Of a DNA stretch of 64,000 nt, positions 12,069-19,452 are shown in pieces. The stretch covers positions 1 through 64,000 of the forward strand of contig NZ_CP021109.1 in assembly GCF_002119725.1 (NCBI RefSeq). Reading direction: 5' to 3'. Below the pieces are notes generated by a model. The model did no database searches. It saw only the letters and a list, made by a program, of their open reading frames with translations, and was not told the origin of the DNA. The first letter of the stretch is position 1, and every line of letters starts with the position of its first letter. The position numbers were made by a program, and so were the translations under genes. This DNA is from Bordetella genomosp. 9 (GTDB taxonomy: Bacteria; Pseudomonadota; Gammaproteobacteria; Burkholderiales; Burkholderiaceae_B).

Positions 12069-12830
12069 ATGAAATGGATACGCTATACCCACGCCGGCCG
12101 CACCGGCTACGGCATCCTGGAAGGCGATCGCATCGCCGCCGTGCGAGGCGACCCCTTCCAGGGTTATGAGCGGACCGGCGCCACCACACGCCTGGATGAC
12201 GTCCGTATCGAAGTGCCGGTGGTGCCGCCCACGTTCTATTGCGTGGGGCTCAACTATGTGACGCACATCGGCACGGAGGGTTTGAAGATTCCGACGCAGC
12301 CGGATGTCGGGTACCGCGCCAACAACGCACTGCTGCCGCATGGACAGGACGTCATCATGCCCGCCGACGCCACGCGCGTGCACTACGAAGGCGAACTGGT
12401 GGTGGTCATCGGCAGGAAGGCGCGCAACCTCAACGAGGCGCAGGCGCGTTCCTGCGTGCTCGGCTACACCATCGGCAACGACGTCAGCGAACGCGTGTGG
12501 CAACACAACGATCGCACCTTCTGGCGCGCCAAGAACAGCGACACGTTCAAGCCCATGGGGCCATGGATCGAGACCGACGCGGACGTGAACGATATGGAAA
12601 CGGTGGTGCGCGTGAACGGAGAGGAAACGACGCGGTTCCGCACCGCGGACATGCTGTTCGGCATCGACCGTTTCATCAGTACCATGAGCCGCTATCTGAC
12701 CCTGCATCCGGGCGACGTCATATGGATGGGTACGGACGGACATTCGCCCGACCTGCGGGACGACGACCAAGTCGATATTTCGATCACGGGCGTCGGCACG
12801 TTGAGCAATCGTTTCGTGCGCGCAGCGTAG
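12069..12830 (+). CDS. Fumarylacetoacetate hydrolase (FAH) family protein
   Basis: 253 residues of the FAH/2-hydroxyhepta-2,4-diene-1,7-dioate isomerase fold. It shows FYCVGLNYVTH, the metal-binding HYEGELVVVIGRKARN and NDVSERVWQ, and the C-terminal GDVIWMGTDGHSPDL. Family members hydrolyse C-C bonds, hydrate 2-oxo-enoates or decarboxylate in aromatic degradation. The ATG is preceded by AGGACC. It is the clearest sign that the operon processes a ring-cleavage-like or oxo-acid intermediate. Confidence 0.9.
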   Translation: MKWIRYTHAGRTGYGILEGDRIAAVRGDPFQGYERTGATTRLDDVRIEVPVVPPTFYCVGLNYVTHIGTEGLKIPTQPDVGYRANNALLPHGQDVIMPADATRVHYEGELVVVIGRKARNLNEAQARSCVLGYTIGNDVSERVWQHNDRTFWRAKNSDTFKPMGPWIETDADVNDMETVVRVNGEETTRFRTADMLFGIDRFISTMSRYLTLHPGDVIWMGTDGHSPDLRDDDQVDISITGVGTLSNRFVRAA

Positions 12831-12924
12831 CGCGGCGGCGGCCGCAGCGAGCGGCATGATGCGCCGGCGCCGGCAGCCTCTAGAATGATCCGGCCCGGGA
12901 CGAGCCCGGCTATCGAAGGAGACC

Positions 12925-13911
12925 ATGATGCGTGCAGCCCTGTATTCGCGGAACGGACCGGCGCGGGAAGTGCTGGAACTGACGGAACTGCCTGCGCCCG
13001 CCCCGGGGCCCGGCGAAGTCCGCGTGAAGCTGGCGGTTTCCGGCGTCAACCCTTCCGACGTCAAATCGCGGGCGGGCAGCCGTCCGGTGACGAGCGGATA
13101 CGTCGTGCCCCACAGCGATGGCGCCGGCGTGATCGACCAGGTGGGTGACGGCGTGCCGCCTGAGCGGATTGGGCAGCGCGTTTGGGTGTGGAACGGGCAA
13201 TGGCAGCGGCCCATGGGTACCGCGGCGCAGTACATTGCGCTGCCCGCGGAGCAGGCGGTCGCCTTGCCCGACGCGGTAAGTTTCGAGGCGGGCGCCTGCA
13301 TGGGCATCCCCGGTCTGACGGCCATGCAGGCAGTCATCCTGGCGGGCGACATGGAAGGCAAGACGGTGCTGGTCACAGGCGGCGCATCGGGCGTGGGGTA
13401 CTACGCCGCGCAGATGGCCAGGCTCGCCGGCGCCAGGGTCATCGCCACCGTCGGTTCGCGCGAGAAGGCCGGCGTACTCGAGCAGGTGGGCGTCACCGAT
13501 GCGGTGTTCTACAAGGACGAACCGGTGACCGAACGCTTGCTGGCATTGACGGGCGGACGGGGCGTCGATGCGATCATCGACATGGACTTCTCCACCACCG
13601 CGCCGTTGGTCACGGCAGGCGCGGTGGCGCCGCATGGAACCGTCGTGGTGTACGGATCCAATTACCGTGGCGATATTCCGGTGAACTTCGGCGCATGGCT
13701 GCCCCGGTCGATCAGCCTGCATTTCTTCCTGGTGTACGACCTGTTGCCTGCGCAGCGTCATCATGCCGTCTCGCGGCTGGGCGGCTTGCTGGCGGCGGAC
13801 AAGCTGCGGCACCTGATTGCGCCGGCGTACGCGCTGGACGAAATCGCCGCCGCCCACGAAGCCGTCGAATCTGGGCGCATCCTGGGCAACGTGGTCGTGG
13901 CCATACCGTAG
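12925..13911 (+). CDS. Zinc-independent NADPH:quinone oxidoreductase (MDR family)
   Basis: 328-residue medium-chain dehydrogenase/reductase. It has the GroES-like N-terminus (PGPGEVRVKLAVSGVNPSDVKSR) and a Rossmann domain with VTGGASGVGYYAAQMARLAG. No structural-zinc cysteine cluster is visible, which fits the quinone oxidoreductase branch. It starts 94 bp after the FAH gene behind GAAGGAG; ATGs at 12925 and 12928 are both possible. It is likely the last operon gene, since the next gene is convergent. Confidence 0.88.
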   Translation: MMRAALYSRNGPAREVLELTELPAPAPGPGEVRVKLAVSGVNPSDVKSRAGSRPVTSGYVVPHSDGAGVIDQVGDGVPPERIGQRVWVWNGQWQRPMGTAAQYIALPAEQAVALPDAVSFEAGACMGIPGLTAMQAVILAGDMEGKTVLVTGGASGVGYYAAQMARLAGARVIATVGSREKAGVLEQVGVTDAVFYKDEPVTERLLALTGGRGVDAIIDMDFSTTAPLVTAGAVAPHGTVVVYGSNYRGDIPVNFGAWLPRSISLHFFLVYDLLPAQRHHAVSRLGGLLAADKLRHLIAPAYALDEIAAAHEAVESGRILGNVVVAIP

Positions 13912-13923
13912 CGCGCAGGCGCA

Positions 13924-14490
13924 TCAGCGCGCGCCAGGACCCGTCAGAAGCCCCGCCAGATCCGCCGACGTACCGGCCGCCAACTTTGCCAGCAGCCGTG
14001 ATCGGTACATCTCGACGGTGCGAGGGCTCAGATTCAGCTCGCCCGCGATCATCTTGCTGGTCTTGCCTTGCGCGATCATCAGCGCGATGGCGCGTTCCCG
14101 CTCTGCCAGGTCCGGCGGCGCCGGGATGCGCGAGCTCAAATCCTCGAATGTCCAGATGCCGATGGCATGCGGCTCCGCGGGTGTCAGGGATCGCCCGATG
14201 AGCCGGCACCAGAACAGCTCGCCGTCCAGGCGCTGCATGATGCGCTCGCAGGCATAGACGCCGTTCGCGCTCAGCGAAGGCGGTGGGGTCCGCTGTCCGG
14301 TGCGGGACCCTTCGCGCGAATTGGGGTAAAGGGCATCGAACGATGTTCCGTTGAGCTGTCCCGGCGGATAGCGGAATATCGATTCCAGCCGCGCGTTGGC
14401 CTGGACGATCACCCGCCATCGGGATATGCACTGGCCTACCGGCGCCAGCATGAAGACCTGCCTGTAGTCGACATCCGGCTGCGAGTCCAT
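13924..14490 (-). CDS. PAS-like sensor with LuxR-type DNA-binding domain
   Basis: About 188 residues. The N-terminal half (about 1-120) looks like a PAS fold: FMLAPVGQCISRWRVIVQ, then a region with RYPPGQLNGTSF and LFWCRLIGRSL. The C-terminal LuxR/GerE helix-turn-helix shows RERAIALMIAQGKTSKMIAG and LSPRTVEMYRSRLLAKL. There is no receiver domain, so it should respond to a ligand or redox cue, not phosphotransfer. I chose the ATG at 14490 because GGGAGG lies six bases upstream; longer starts exist at 14508 and 14520. It is convergent with the quinone oxidoreductase gene, 12 bp apart. Confidence 0.82.
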   Translation of the reverse strand: MDSQPDVDYRQVFMLAPVGQCISRWRVIVQANARLESIFRYPPGQLNGTSFDALYPNSREGSRTGQRTPPPSLSANGVYACERIMQRLDGELFWCRLIGRSLTPAEPHAIGIWTFEDLSSRIPAPPDLAERERAIALMIAQGKTSKMIAGELNLSPRTVEMYRSRLLAKLAAGTSADLAGLLTGPGAR

Positions 14491-14645
14491 ACGGCCTCCC
14501 GGTTGCATGCCCGCCGGCACGTATGCGGAAATCTACGCCGATGGATACCGCCAGGGATATGCGCCTTCGGTATGAATTATTGGCAGGGGGGTTGCCCACC
14601 GGGTCACATGGAACGCGCGGCGGGCGGCTGTGCGATGGCGGGCGA

Positions 14646-14843
14646 TCAGCCCTGCCCATCGTCTTCCGGTTCTTCACGGCCGATGTTTTGTTCCAGGTCG
14701 TCGCTGTCGCGCGTGCCGGACCGGCCGTCGCTTGGGTTGTACTCATCCCGTGGCGGGACATCGCGCGGGGTATTGCTGCGGTCTTCCTTGAGCAGATCGT
14801 CGGTGTGCTGGGGGATAGGGTTGCTGCCTTGCTGTGGCGCCAT
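14646..14843 (-). CDS. Small hydrophilic protein, 65 residues
   Basis: Unrecognised. The protein is strongly polar and acidic (DDLLKED, DSDDLEQN, EEPEDDG), with no Cys, Trp or Phe and no hydrophobic segment, so it is probably disordered and cytoplasmic. The ATG at 14843 has CAGGAG at ideal spacing. The gene follows another small polar gene (14893-15153) by 49 bp on the same strand, and both proteins start M-x-P-Q. Together they look like a small operon of stress-type hydrophilic proteins; the function is unknown. Confidence 0.6.
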   Translation of the reverse strand: MAPQQGSNPIPQHTDDLLKEDRSNTPRDVPPRDEYNPSDGRSGTRDSDDLEQNIGREEPEDDGQG

Positions 14844-14892
14844 GTCGGTTCTCCTGTTCATCCTTCAATAGCGGTTGCGGGACCGCCCGAAT

Positions 14893-15153
14893 TCACCCTT
14901 TCTCGTCATCGGGAGAACGGCGCAGCGTGCCGCGCTTATTGTGGCGGCCAGTTTCGGGCGGCGTGGGGTTTTGCGGACCGTTGGCCGCGCCGTCGCGCGC
15001 ATCGTCTTCGGCGGCGGCCGTGGCGCGATCGAACACGGGCTGGTCCTGCGGGTCGGCGCCCGGGGGATGGTCCATGTCCGGACGCGGGTCGTCCAGATCG
15101 GCCTTTTTCGACGGACGGGGCGCGTTTCGGTTGGGATCGGGTTGGGGCAGCAT
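14893..15153 (-). CDS. Small hydrophilic protein, 86 residues
   Basis: Unrecognised. It is rich in Pro, Asp, Asn, Arg and Gly (NRNAPRPSKKADLDDPRPD, GPQNPTPPETGRHNKRG), with one Phe and no Cys or Trp, so it is predicted disordered. The ATG at 15153 has CAGGAG eight bases upstream; longer upstream starts have no such site. It is the first of two like genes (the second at 14646-14843). Confidence 0.55.
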   Translation of the reverse strand: MLPQPDPNRNAPRPSKKADLDDPRPDMDHPPGADPQDQPVFDRATAAAEDDARDGAANGPQNPTPPETGRHNKRGTLRRSPDDEKG

Positions 15154-15391
15154 GGTGAACTCCTGTATTGCGAGCGACGCGGGACGCGCCGTTTCATCAG
15201 GCGTCGTGCAAACGCTGTGCCGCCCCGCACCACGCGCAATGGGCGCACCTAGCGCTGAGTAGGGCTTACTGTCTGGCGCGTGCTGTTCGGGAGCAGTTCT
15301 TGCAGCCATGTGGCCGCCAGGGTGCTCTTTGCCCAGCTCAATCTTTCTGCTGCTTGCGCCGCCGCCGCGCCCAGCCGGCGCCTTCGAACCG

Positions 15392-16102
15392 ATGTCCACA
15401 CGTCAAGAAAAATCCGCTCCCCGCGCCGCGTCCCGCACGCCGCGGCCCTCGTCCGCCGATGGCGATGAGGCGCCGATCCAGCCGGACCAGCAGCCCCGCA
15501 AGCTTGAAGACTGCCGCCGCTGCGGTTTGTGGCGCGACGCCACGCAGCCCGTGCCGGGCCGCGGGCCGCGTCATGCGGCCATCCTCGTCGTAGGCGAACA
15601 GCCGGGCGACCAGGAGGACCAGGCCGGCGAACCCTTTGTCGGCCCGGCCGGCGGGCTGCTCGATCGCGCCCTGGCCGACGCGCATGTCCGCCGCGACATG
15701 GTGTTCGTGACCAACGCGGTCAAGCACTTCAAATGGTTCCCGCGTGGCAAGCGGCGGATGCACAAGACCCCGGCCCAACGCGAGGTGATGGCGTGCCATT
15801 ACTGGCTGGAGAGGGAGCTTGCGTCGGTGCGCCCGAAGGTGGTGGTGGCGCTGGGCGCCACCGCGCTGCGCGCGCTGACACAGCGCGCCGATGCAAGGCT
15901 GACGGCGATGCTCGGTCAGCCCATTCAGGTGGGCGATATGACGGTTGTGCCCACCTATCATCCGTCGTTCGTGCTGCGGGCGCCGGACGCGCACGCCCGC
16001 GACATGGCTTATTCGGCCCTGGTGGACGCGCTTCGGCAGGCAGGCAGGATCGCCGGCGGCGAAGCGCCCCCCGACGGCGAGCAGCCGCCCGACCGTTCAT
16101 GA
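15392..16102 (+). CDS. udgX: UdgX-type uracil-DNA glycosylase
   Basis: About 236 residues. UdgX proteins recognise uracil in DNA and become covalently trapped on it through a histidine. The hallmark is visible as RGKRRMHKTP with H124 at the trapping position. The motif GEQPGDQED (68-76) and the N-terminal iron-sulfur pair C41/C44 (CRRCGLW) match the family. VKHFKW has His where family-4 enzymes have Cys, and MACHYWL supplies another Cys. THPSFV-type motif: PTYHPSFVLR. I chose the ATG at 15392, since the upstream extension is Pro-rich and unrelated. It is isolated and divergent from the small hydrophilic genes. Confidence 0.9.
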   Translation: MSTRQEKSAPRAASRTPRPSSADGDEAPIQPDQQPRKLEDCRRCGLWRDATQPVPGRGPRHAAILVVGEQPGDQEDQAGEPFVGPAGGLLDRALADAHVRRDMVFVTNAVKHFKWFPRGKRRMHKTPAQREVMACHYWLERELASVRPKVVVALGATALRALTQRADARLTAMLGQPIQVGDMTVVPTYHPSFVLRAPDAHARDMAYSALVDALRQAGRIAGGEAPPDGEQPPDRS

Positions 16103-16110
16103 CTCCACAA

Positions 16111-16142
16111 TAAAAAACCATCGGATCCGCGATCCGATGGTT
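16111..16142 (-). terminator. Intrinsic terminator for the DUF4148 gene
   Basis: A perfect 12-bp stem, AACCATCGGATC with loop CGC and its complement (16116-16142). On the minus strand it is followed by a T-run (16112-16117). It lies 108 bp downstream of the minus-strand DUF4148 gene and 13 bp after the UdgX stop, and could slow plus-strand transcription as well. Confidence 0.8.
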
Positions 16143-16250
16143 CGGTTGCCTATCGATTCCGCGCTGCGCCGCGGTGCGAGGCTTTTCGCCGTTCGGCGTG
16201 ATCGCATCACGCCGGCTTGCGATGAGCCCGCCGGCGCCGGCGGCGATAGA

Positions 16251-16577
16251 TCAGACGCCCTGGAAGGGCTGGTTGTTCAGGTCGCCGAACGCCATGTCGT
16301 CATGGCCGATGTTCGAGACCACTTGGGCGCGGCTCACGCCGCTGTCGGCTTGCGCCAGGAAGGGCGCGTTGTCCACGTCGCCATTGCCGGTCAGACCGGC
16401 AGCGCGCGCTTGTTGCAACTCGGCAAGAACCTGAGCGCGGCTGGCGCCGTCGTCCGCCTGGCCGTAGACGCCCTGGAAGGGGGTGTTGTCGATATCGCCG
16501 CGCGGGGTCGCAGCCTGGGCAGCGCCGATGGCGGCAAACGAGAGAATCAAAGCGGAAACAATGGTCTTGGCTTTCAT
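16251..16577 (-). CDS. DUF4148 secreted small protein, paralogue 1
   Basis: 108 residues with a Sec signal peptide (MKAKTIVSALILSFAAIGAAQA, cut after AQA). The mature part is built from a repeated pattern: GDIDNTPFQGVYG ... SRAQV, then GDVDNAPF ... SRAQV, ending GDLNNQPFQGV. DUF4148 proteins are small exported proteins of unknown function in Burkholderiales. A close paralogue lies at 39892-40230, and the signal peptides and first repeats are nearly identical. The upstream regions are conserved too. GGAGTACTGCC precedes the ATG. Confidence 0.88.
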   Translation of the reverse strand: MKAKTIVSALILSFAAIGAAQAATPRGDIDNTPFQGVYGQADDGASRAQVLAELQQARAAGLTGNGDVDNAPFLAQADSGVSRAQVVSNIGHDDMAFGDLNNQPFQGV

Positions 16578-17018
16578 GGCAGTACTCCTAGTCCTGTTTG
16601 GTGAGGGGCCGGACGCCGTGCAAGGGGAATCTCCATTTCCTGGCGTCCGTTGCTGTCCCGATGAAAGTCATTCTCCGCTTCCAAGACCTACGGATAAACC
16701 CCTATTCGGGAAATCATTTTCCCGTAGGACACAGCAATCGCCGGTGATTGCGCCGTTTATTGCTATGGATGCGATAGGCCGCCTTGATCGGACGGCGGCC
16801 GGTTACCGGCGTGCGCCAGCGCGGCTGCCGCCGCATTCAGTCGCCGGATGAAGCACGGCTGGGCCCGCCTGTCGCCGGCTTCCGGACAAGCCACGACGTC
16901 GACGCCCGCACAGGGCTCTTGTAAAGTAGCCCTGCGCCCGCGCTCTTGCGGGCGCCTGTCATGCCGGCGCCGTGGTTGCCCGCCGCGGCCGCCAATCCGC
17001 TTTCGGGATGGCCACGCA
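16578..17018. promoter_or_regulatory. 441-bp gap: DUF4148 promoter region and xdhC leader
   Basis: The left half is the DUF4148 promoter. Two neighbouring palindromic sites lie at 16689-16705 (GGGGTTTATCC core, minus strand) and 16707-16724 (CGGGAAA paired with TTTCCCG). A candidate -10 box (GAGAAT) lies 17 bp beyond the TTTATCC. The same arrangement precedes the paralogue at 39892. The right half holds two abutting hairpins (16912-16933 and 16934-16955) ahead of xdhC. Confidence 0.6.
16912..16955 (+). other. Tandem hairpins upstream of xdhC
   Basis: AGGGCT pairs with AGCCCT over a 10-base loop (16912-16933). It is immediately followed by GCGCCCGC pairing with GCGGGCGC over loop GCTCTT (16934-16955). 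They end 63 bp before the xdhC start. No T-run follows. They may be leader structure; no known riboswitch is recognised. Confidence 0.45.
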
Positions 17019-18008
17019 ATGAATTCGCTGGATTTCGATGTGCTGCAGCAGGCCCGCGAATGGGTCGCCGATGGACACCGCGTGCACCTGCTCACGGTGG
17101 TGCAGACCTGGGGCTCGGCGCCGCGGCAGGCTGGCGCATTGGCCGCCCTGCGCCAGGATGGACGACTGGTCGGATCCGTGTCGGGCGGCTGCGTCGAAGA
17201 CGACCTGATTGCGCGGGCGGTGGCGGGTACGCTGCCGCGAACGGCGGACCGCCTGACCTATGGCATCACCGCGGACGAAGCGGCGCGCTTCGGCCTGCCC
17301 TGCGGCGGCACGTTGCGCCTGGTCGTGGAACCCATCGAGGACACCCGATGGCTGGATGCCGTGCTGGAAGAAGTGCGGCAGCACCGCCTGATGATGCGCA
17401 CGGTCGATCTGCAGACGGGCGAATGGACGCTGTCGCCCGCCGGCCCCAACGATGGCCCCGACTTCGACGGCCGCACCTTCCGCTCGGTCTACGGACCGCA
17501 CTGGCGTTTGCTGATCATCGGCGCCAACCAAACCGCCAAGGTCCTTTGCGAGATCGCCACCGCGCTGGATTTCCACGTGTTGGTCTGCGACCCGCGCGAG
17601 GAATTCTTCGCCGAGTGGAACATGCCGAATGTCACGCTGTTGACGTCCATGCCGGACGACACGGTTACGCAGATCGGGACCGACGAGCGAACCGCGATCG
17701 TGGCGCTGACGCATGATCCCAAGCTGGACGATATGGCCCTGCTCGAGGCGCTGAAGTCGCGCGCTTTCTACGTCGGCGCCCTGGGATCGGCGCCCAACCA
17801 GGCCAAGCGCCGCGAGCGCCTGCGCATGTTCGATCTGACCGAGGAAGAGATCGGCCGCCTGCATGGGCCGGTCGGGCTGCGCATCGCCAGCCGGACGCCC
17901 GCCGAAATCGCGGTGGCGATCGCGGCCGAGCTGGTGTGGGTGCGCAACACGCTGGGCGGCGCGGCCGCCTGTACGGCGAATCCTTCGGCCGCCTCCCGGG
18001 AAAACTGA
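17019..18008 (+). CDS. XdhC-family protein
   Basis: About 329 residues. XdhC proteins bind molybdenum cofactor and help sulfurate and insert it into xanthine dehydrogenase-type enzymes. The N-terminal XdhC domain shows GSAPRQAGA and SGGCVEDDL. The C-terminal Rossmann domain shows LLIIGANQTAKVLCEIA and YVGALGSAPNQAKRRERL. The ATG at 17019 gives the family N-terminus. No molybdenum hydroxylase subunits (xdhA/xdhB) are in the window, so its client enzyme must be elsewhere. It is convergent with the SMP-30 gene, 19 bp apart. Confidence 0.88.
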   Translation: MNSLDFDVLQQAREWVADGHRVHLLTVVQTWGSAPRQAGALAALRQDGRLVGSVSGGCVEDDLIARAVAGTLPRTADRLTYGITADEAARFGLPCGGTLRLVVEPIEDTRWLDAVLEEVRQHRLMMRTVDLQTGEWTLSPAGPNDGPDFDGRTFRSVYGPHWRLLIIGANQTAKVLCEIATALDFHVLVCDPREEFFAEWNMPNVTLLTSMPDDTVTQIGTDERTAIVALTHDPKLDDMALLEALKSRAFYVGALGSAPNQAKRRERLRMFDLTEEEIGRLHGPVGLRIASRTPAEIAVAIAAELVWVRNTLGGAAACTANPSAASREN

Positions 18009-18027
18009 ATCCGGGCGGCCGTTCCCG

Positions 18028-18984
18028 TCAGGGCCGCTGCACGTGCCAGGGCGCCGCGCCCTGCGTGTTCACAAACAGGGAATAAAGCGATTTCCCGGCG
18101 GCCATGAAAAGCCGGTTGCGATGCACGCCGCCGAAGCACAGGTTGGCGCAACGTTCCGGCAGGTGGATATGGCCGATGCGCTTGCCGTCCGGCGCGAACA
18201 CCGCGACCCCGTCCAGTTCCTCCGATCCCATGCCCCAGCCGCACCACAGGTTGCCATGGATGTCGCAACGTATGCCGTCCGACGTGCCGACGCCGCAGTC
18301 GATGAACACGCGGCTTTCGCCAAGGCTGCGGCCGTCGGCGCCGACCTCGTGCACCGTGATCAGGCGATTCGGCGTGGCGCGGGATTCGACCAGGTACAGC
18401 AGACGCTCGTCGGGGGAAAAGCACAGGCCGTTCGGGCCCTGCGCGCGATCGGTGACCATGGTCAATTCCCCCGTCTCCGGGTCGAGCCGATAGACACAGG
18501 CGGGCAGCTCCTGCGGCGCCGGCTTGCCTTCGTACCAGCCGCCCAGACCGAAAGGCGGGTCGGTGAACCAGATCGAGCCGTCCGACTTCACCACGACATC
18601 GTTGGGGGAGTTCAGGCGCTTGCCCTGGTAGCTGTCGGCCAGCACGGTGATGCTGCCGTCGTATTCCGTGCGCGTGATCCGGCGGCCTTCGTGTTCGCAG
18701 GTGATCAGCCGGCCCTGCAGATCGCGGGTATTGCCGTTGGCGTTGCGTGATGGCTGCCGGAACACGCTGAACGCGCCGGTGGCTTCGTCCCAACGCATGA
18801 TGCGGTCGTTCGGGATGTCGCTGACCAGCACATAACGGCCATCGCCGAACCATACCGGGCCCTCCGCCCAGCGCATACCGTCGCCAAGTTTCTCGACCGC
18901 GGCATTGAAATGCAGATAGCGCGAAAAACGCGGGTCGATGATTTCGATGCGCGGATCCGGATAGCGTTCACTGGTCTGCCACAC
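18028..18984 (-). CDS. SMP-30/gluconolactonase-family hydrolase
   Basis: 318-residue six-bladed beta-propeller lactonase. The metal ligands expected for the family are in place: Glu in WAEGPVWF, Asn in NSPNDVVV, Asn in GPNGLCFSPDE and Asp in TSDGIRCD. It probably hydrolyses a sugar-acid or aromatic lactone. It starts with GTG at 18984 with GGAG eight bases upstream. No sugar dehydrogenase is adjacent, so the substrate is open. Confidence 0.9.
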   Translation of the reverse strand: MWQTSERYPDPRIEIIDPRFSRYLHFNAAVEKLGDGMRWAEGPVWFGDGRYVLVSDIPNDRIMRWDEATGAFSVFRQPSRNANGNTRDLQGRLITCEHEGRRITRTEYDGSITVLADSYQGKRLNSPNDVVVKSDGSIWFTDPPFGLGGWYEGKPAPQELPACVYRLDPETGELTMVTDRAQGPNGLCFSPDERLLYLVESRATPNRLITVHEVGADGRSLGESRVFIDCGVGTSDGIRCDIHGNLWCGWGMGSEELDGVAVFAPDGKRIGHIHLPERCANLCFGGVHRNRLFMAAGKSLYSLFVNTQGAAPWHVQRP

Positions 18985-19028
18985 GTGCTTGTCTCCGAGA
19001 CGTTGGGATGTTGGTGTTTCGCCGGACT

Positions 19029-19316
19029 TCAGAGCTGCTGGAAATTGCGGTACCGCTTATCGATGTACTCCCGATGGGAGGTGATTTCCTTCACTACAGC
19101 GCCGGGCGGCCCTTTGCCCATCCATTCGAGCATCTGGTCTACCTGGTCGGGCGTGCCTTGGACCAGGGCTTCCACGGAACCGTCCGTCCGGTTCTGTACC
19201 CAGCCGGTGGCGCCGACCATATGCGCGCGGCGCACCGTCGCCATGCGGAAACCCACGCCCTGGACTTTGCCGCGGACGTGGACCATAACGGTTTCGATCA
19301 GGGGTTCGTTAGCCAT
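19029..19316 (-). CDS. Acylphosphatase
   Basis: 95-residue enzyme that hydrolyses acyl phosphates. It shows the signature GKVQGVGFR with the phosphate-binding Arg, then GATGWVQNRTDGSVEALVQG with the catalytic Asn. Length and fold pattern are standard. It lies 44 bp upstream of the SMP-30 gene on the same strand and may share a transcript with it. Confidence 0.93.
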   Translation of the reverse strand: MANEPLIETVMVHVRGKVQGVGFRMATVRRAHMVGATGWVQNRTDGSVEALVQGTPDQVDQMLEWMGKGPPGAVVKEITSHREYIDKRYRNFQQL

Positions 19317-19452
19317 GATGCCGGCGCGTATGAACGTTGACTGAAACGGCCTATTTTTCCATACGCGGCGCGGCGCCGTGCGCGGCCATTAGTCGGGGCA
19401 GGGAAATTATGAAGTCGCGGCGGGGCGGTTTATCGCCGCGCGGGCATTTCCT

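Noticed and set aside
16115-16142. A terminator for the UdgX gene
   Set aside because: The T-run lies on the minus strand side of the stem, so it serves the DUF4148 gene; plus-strand sequence after the stem is TTCGGTTG.
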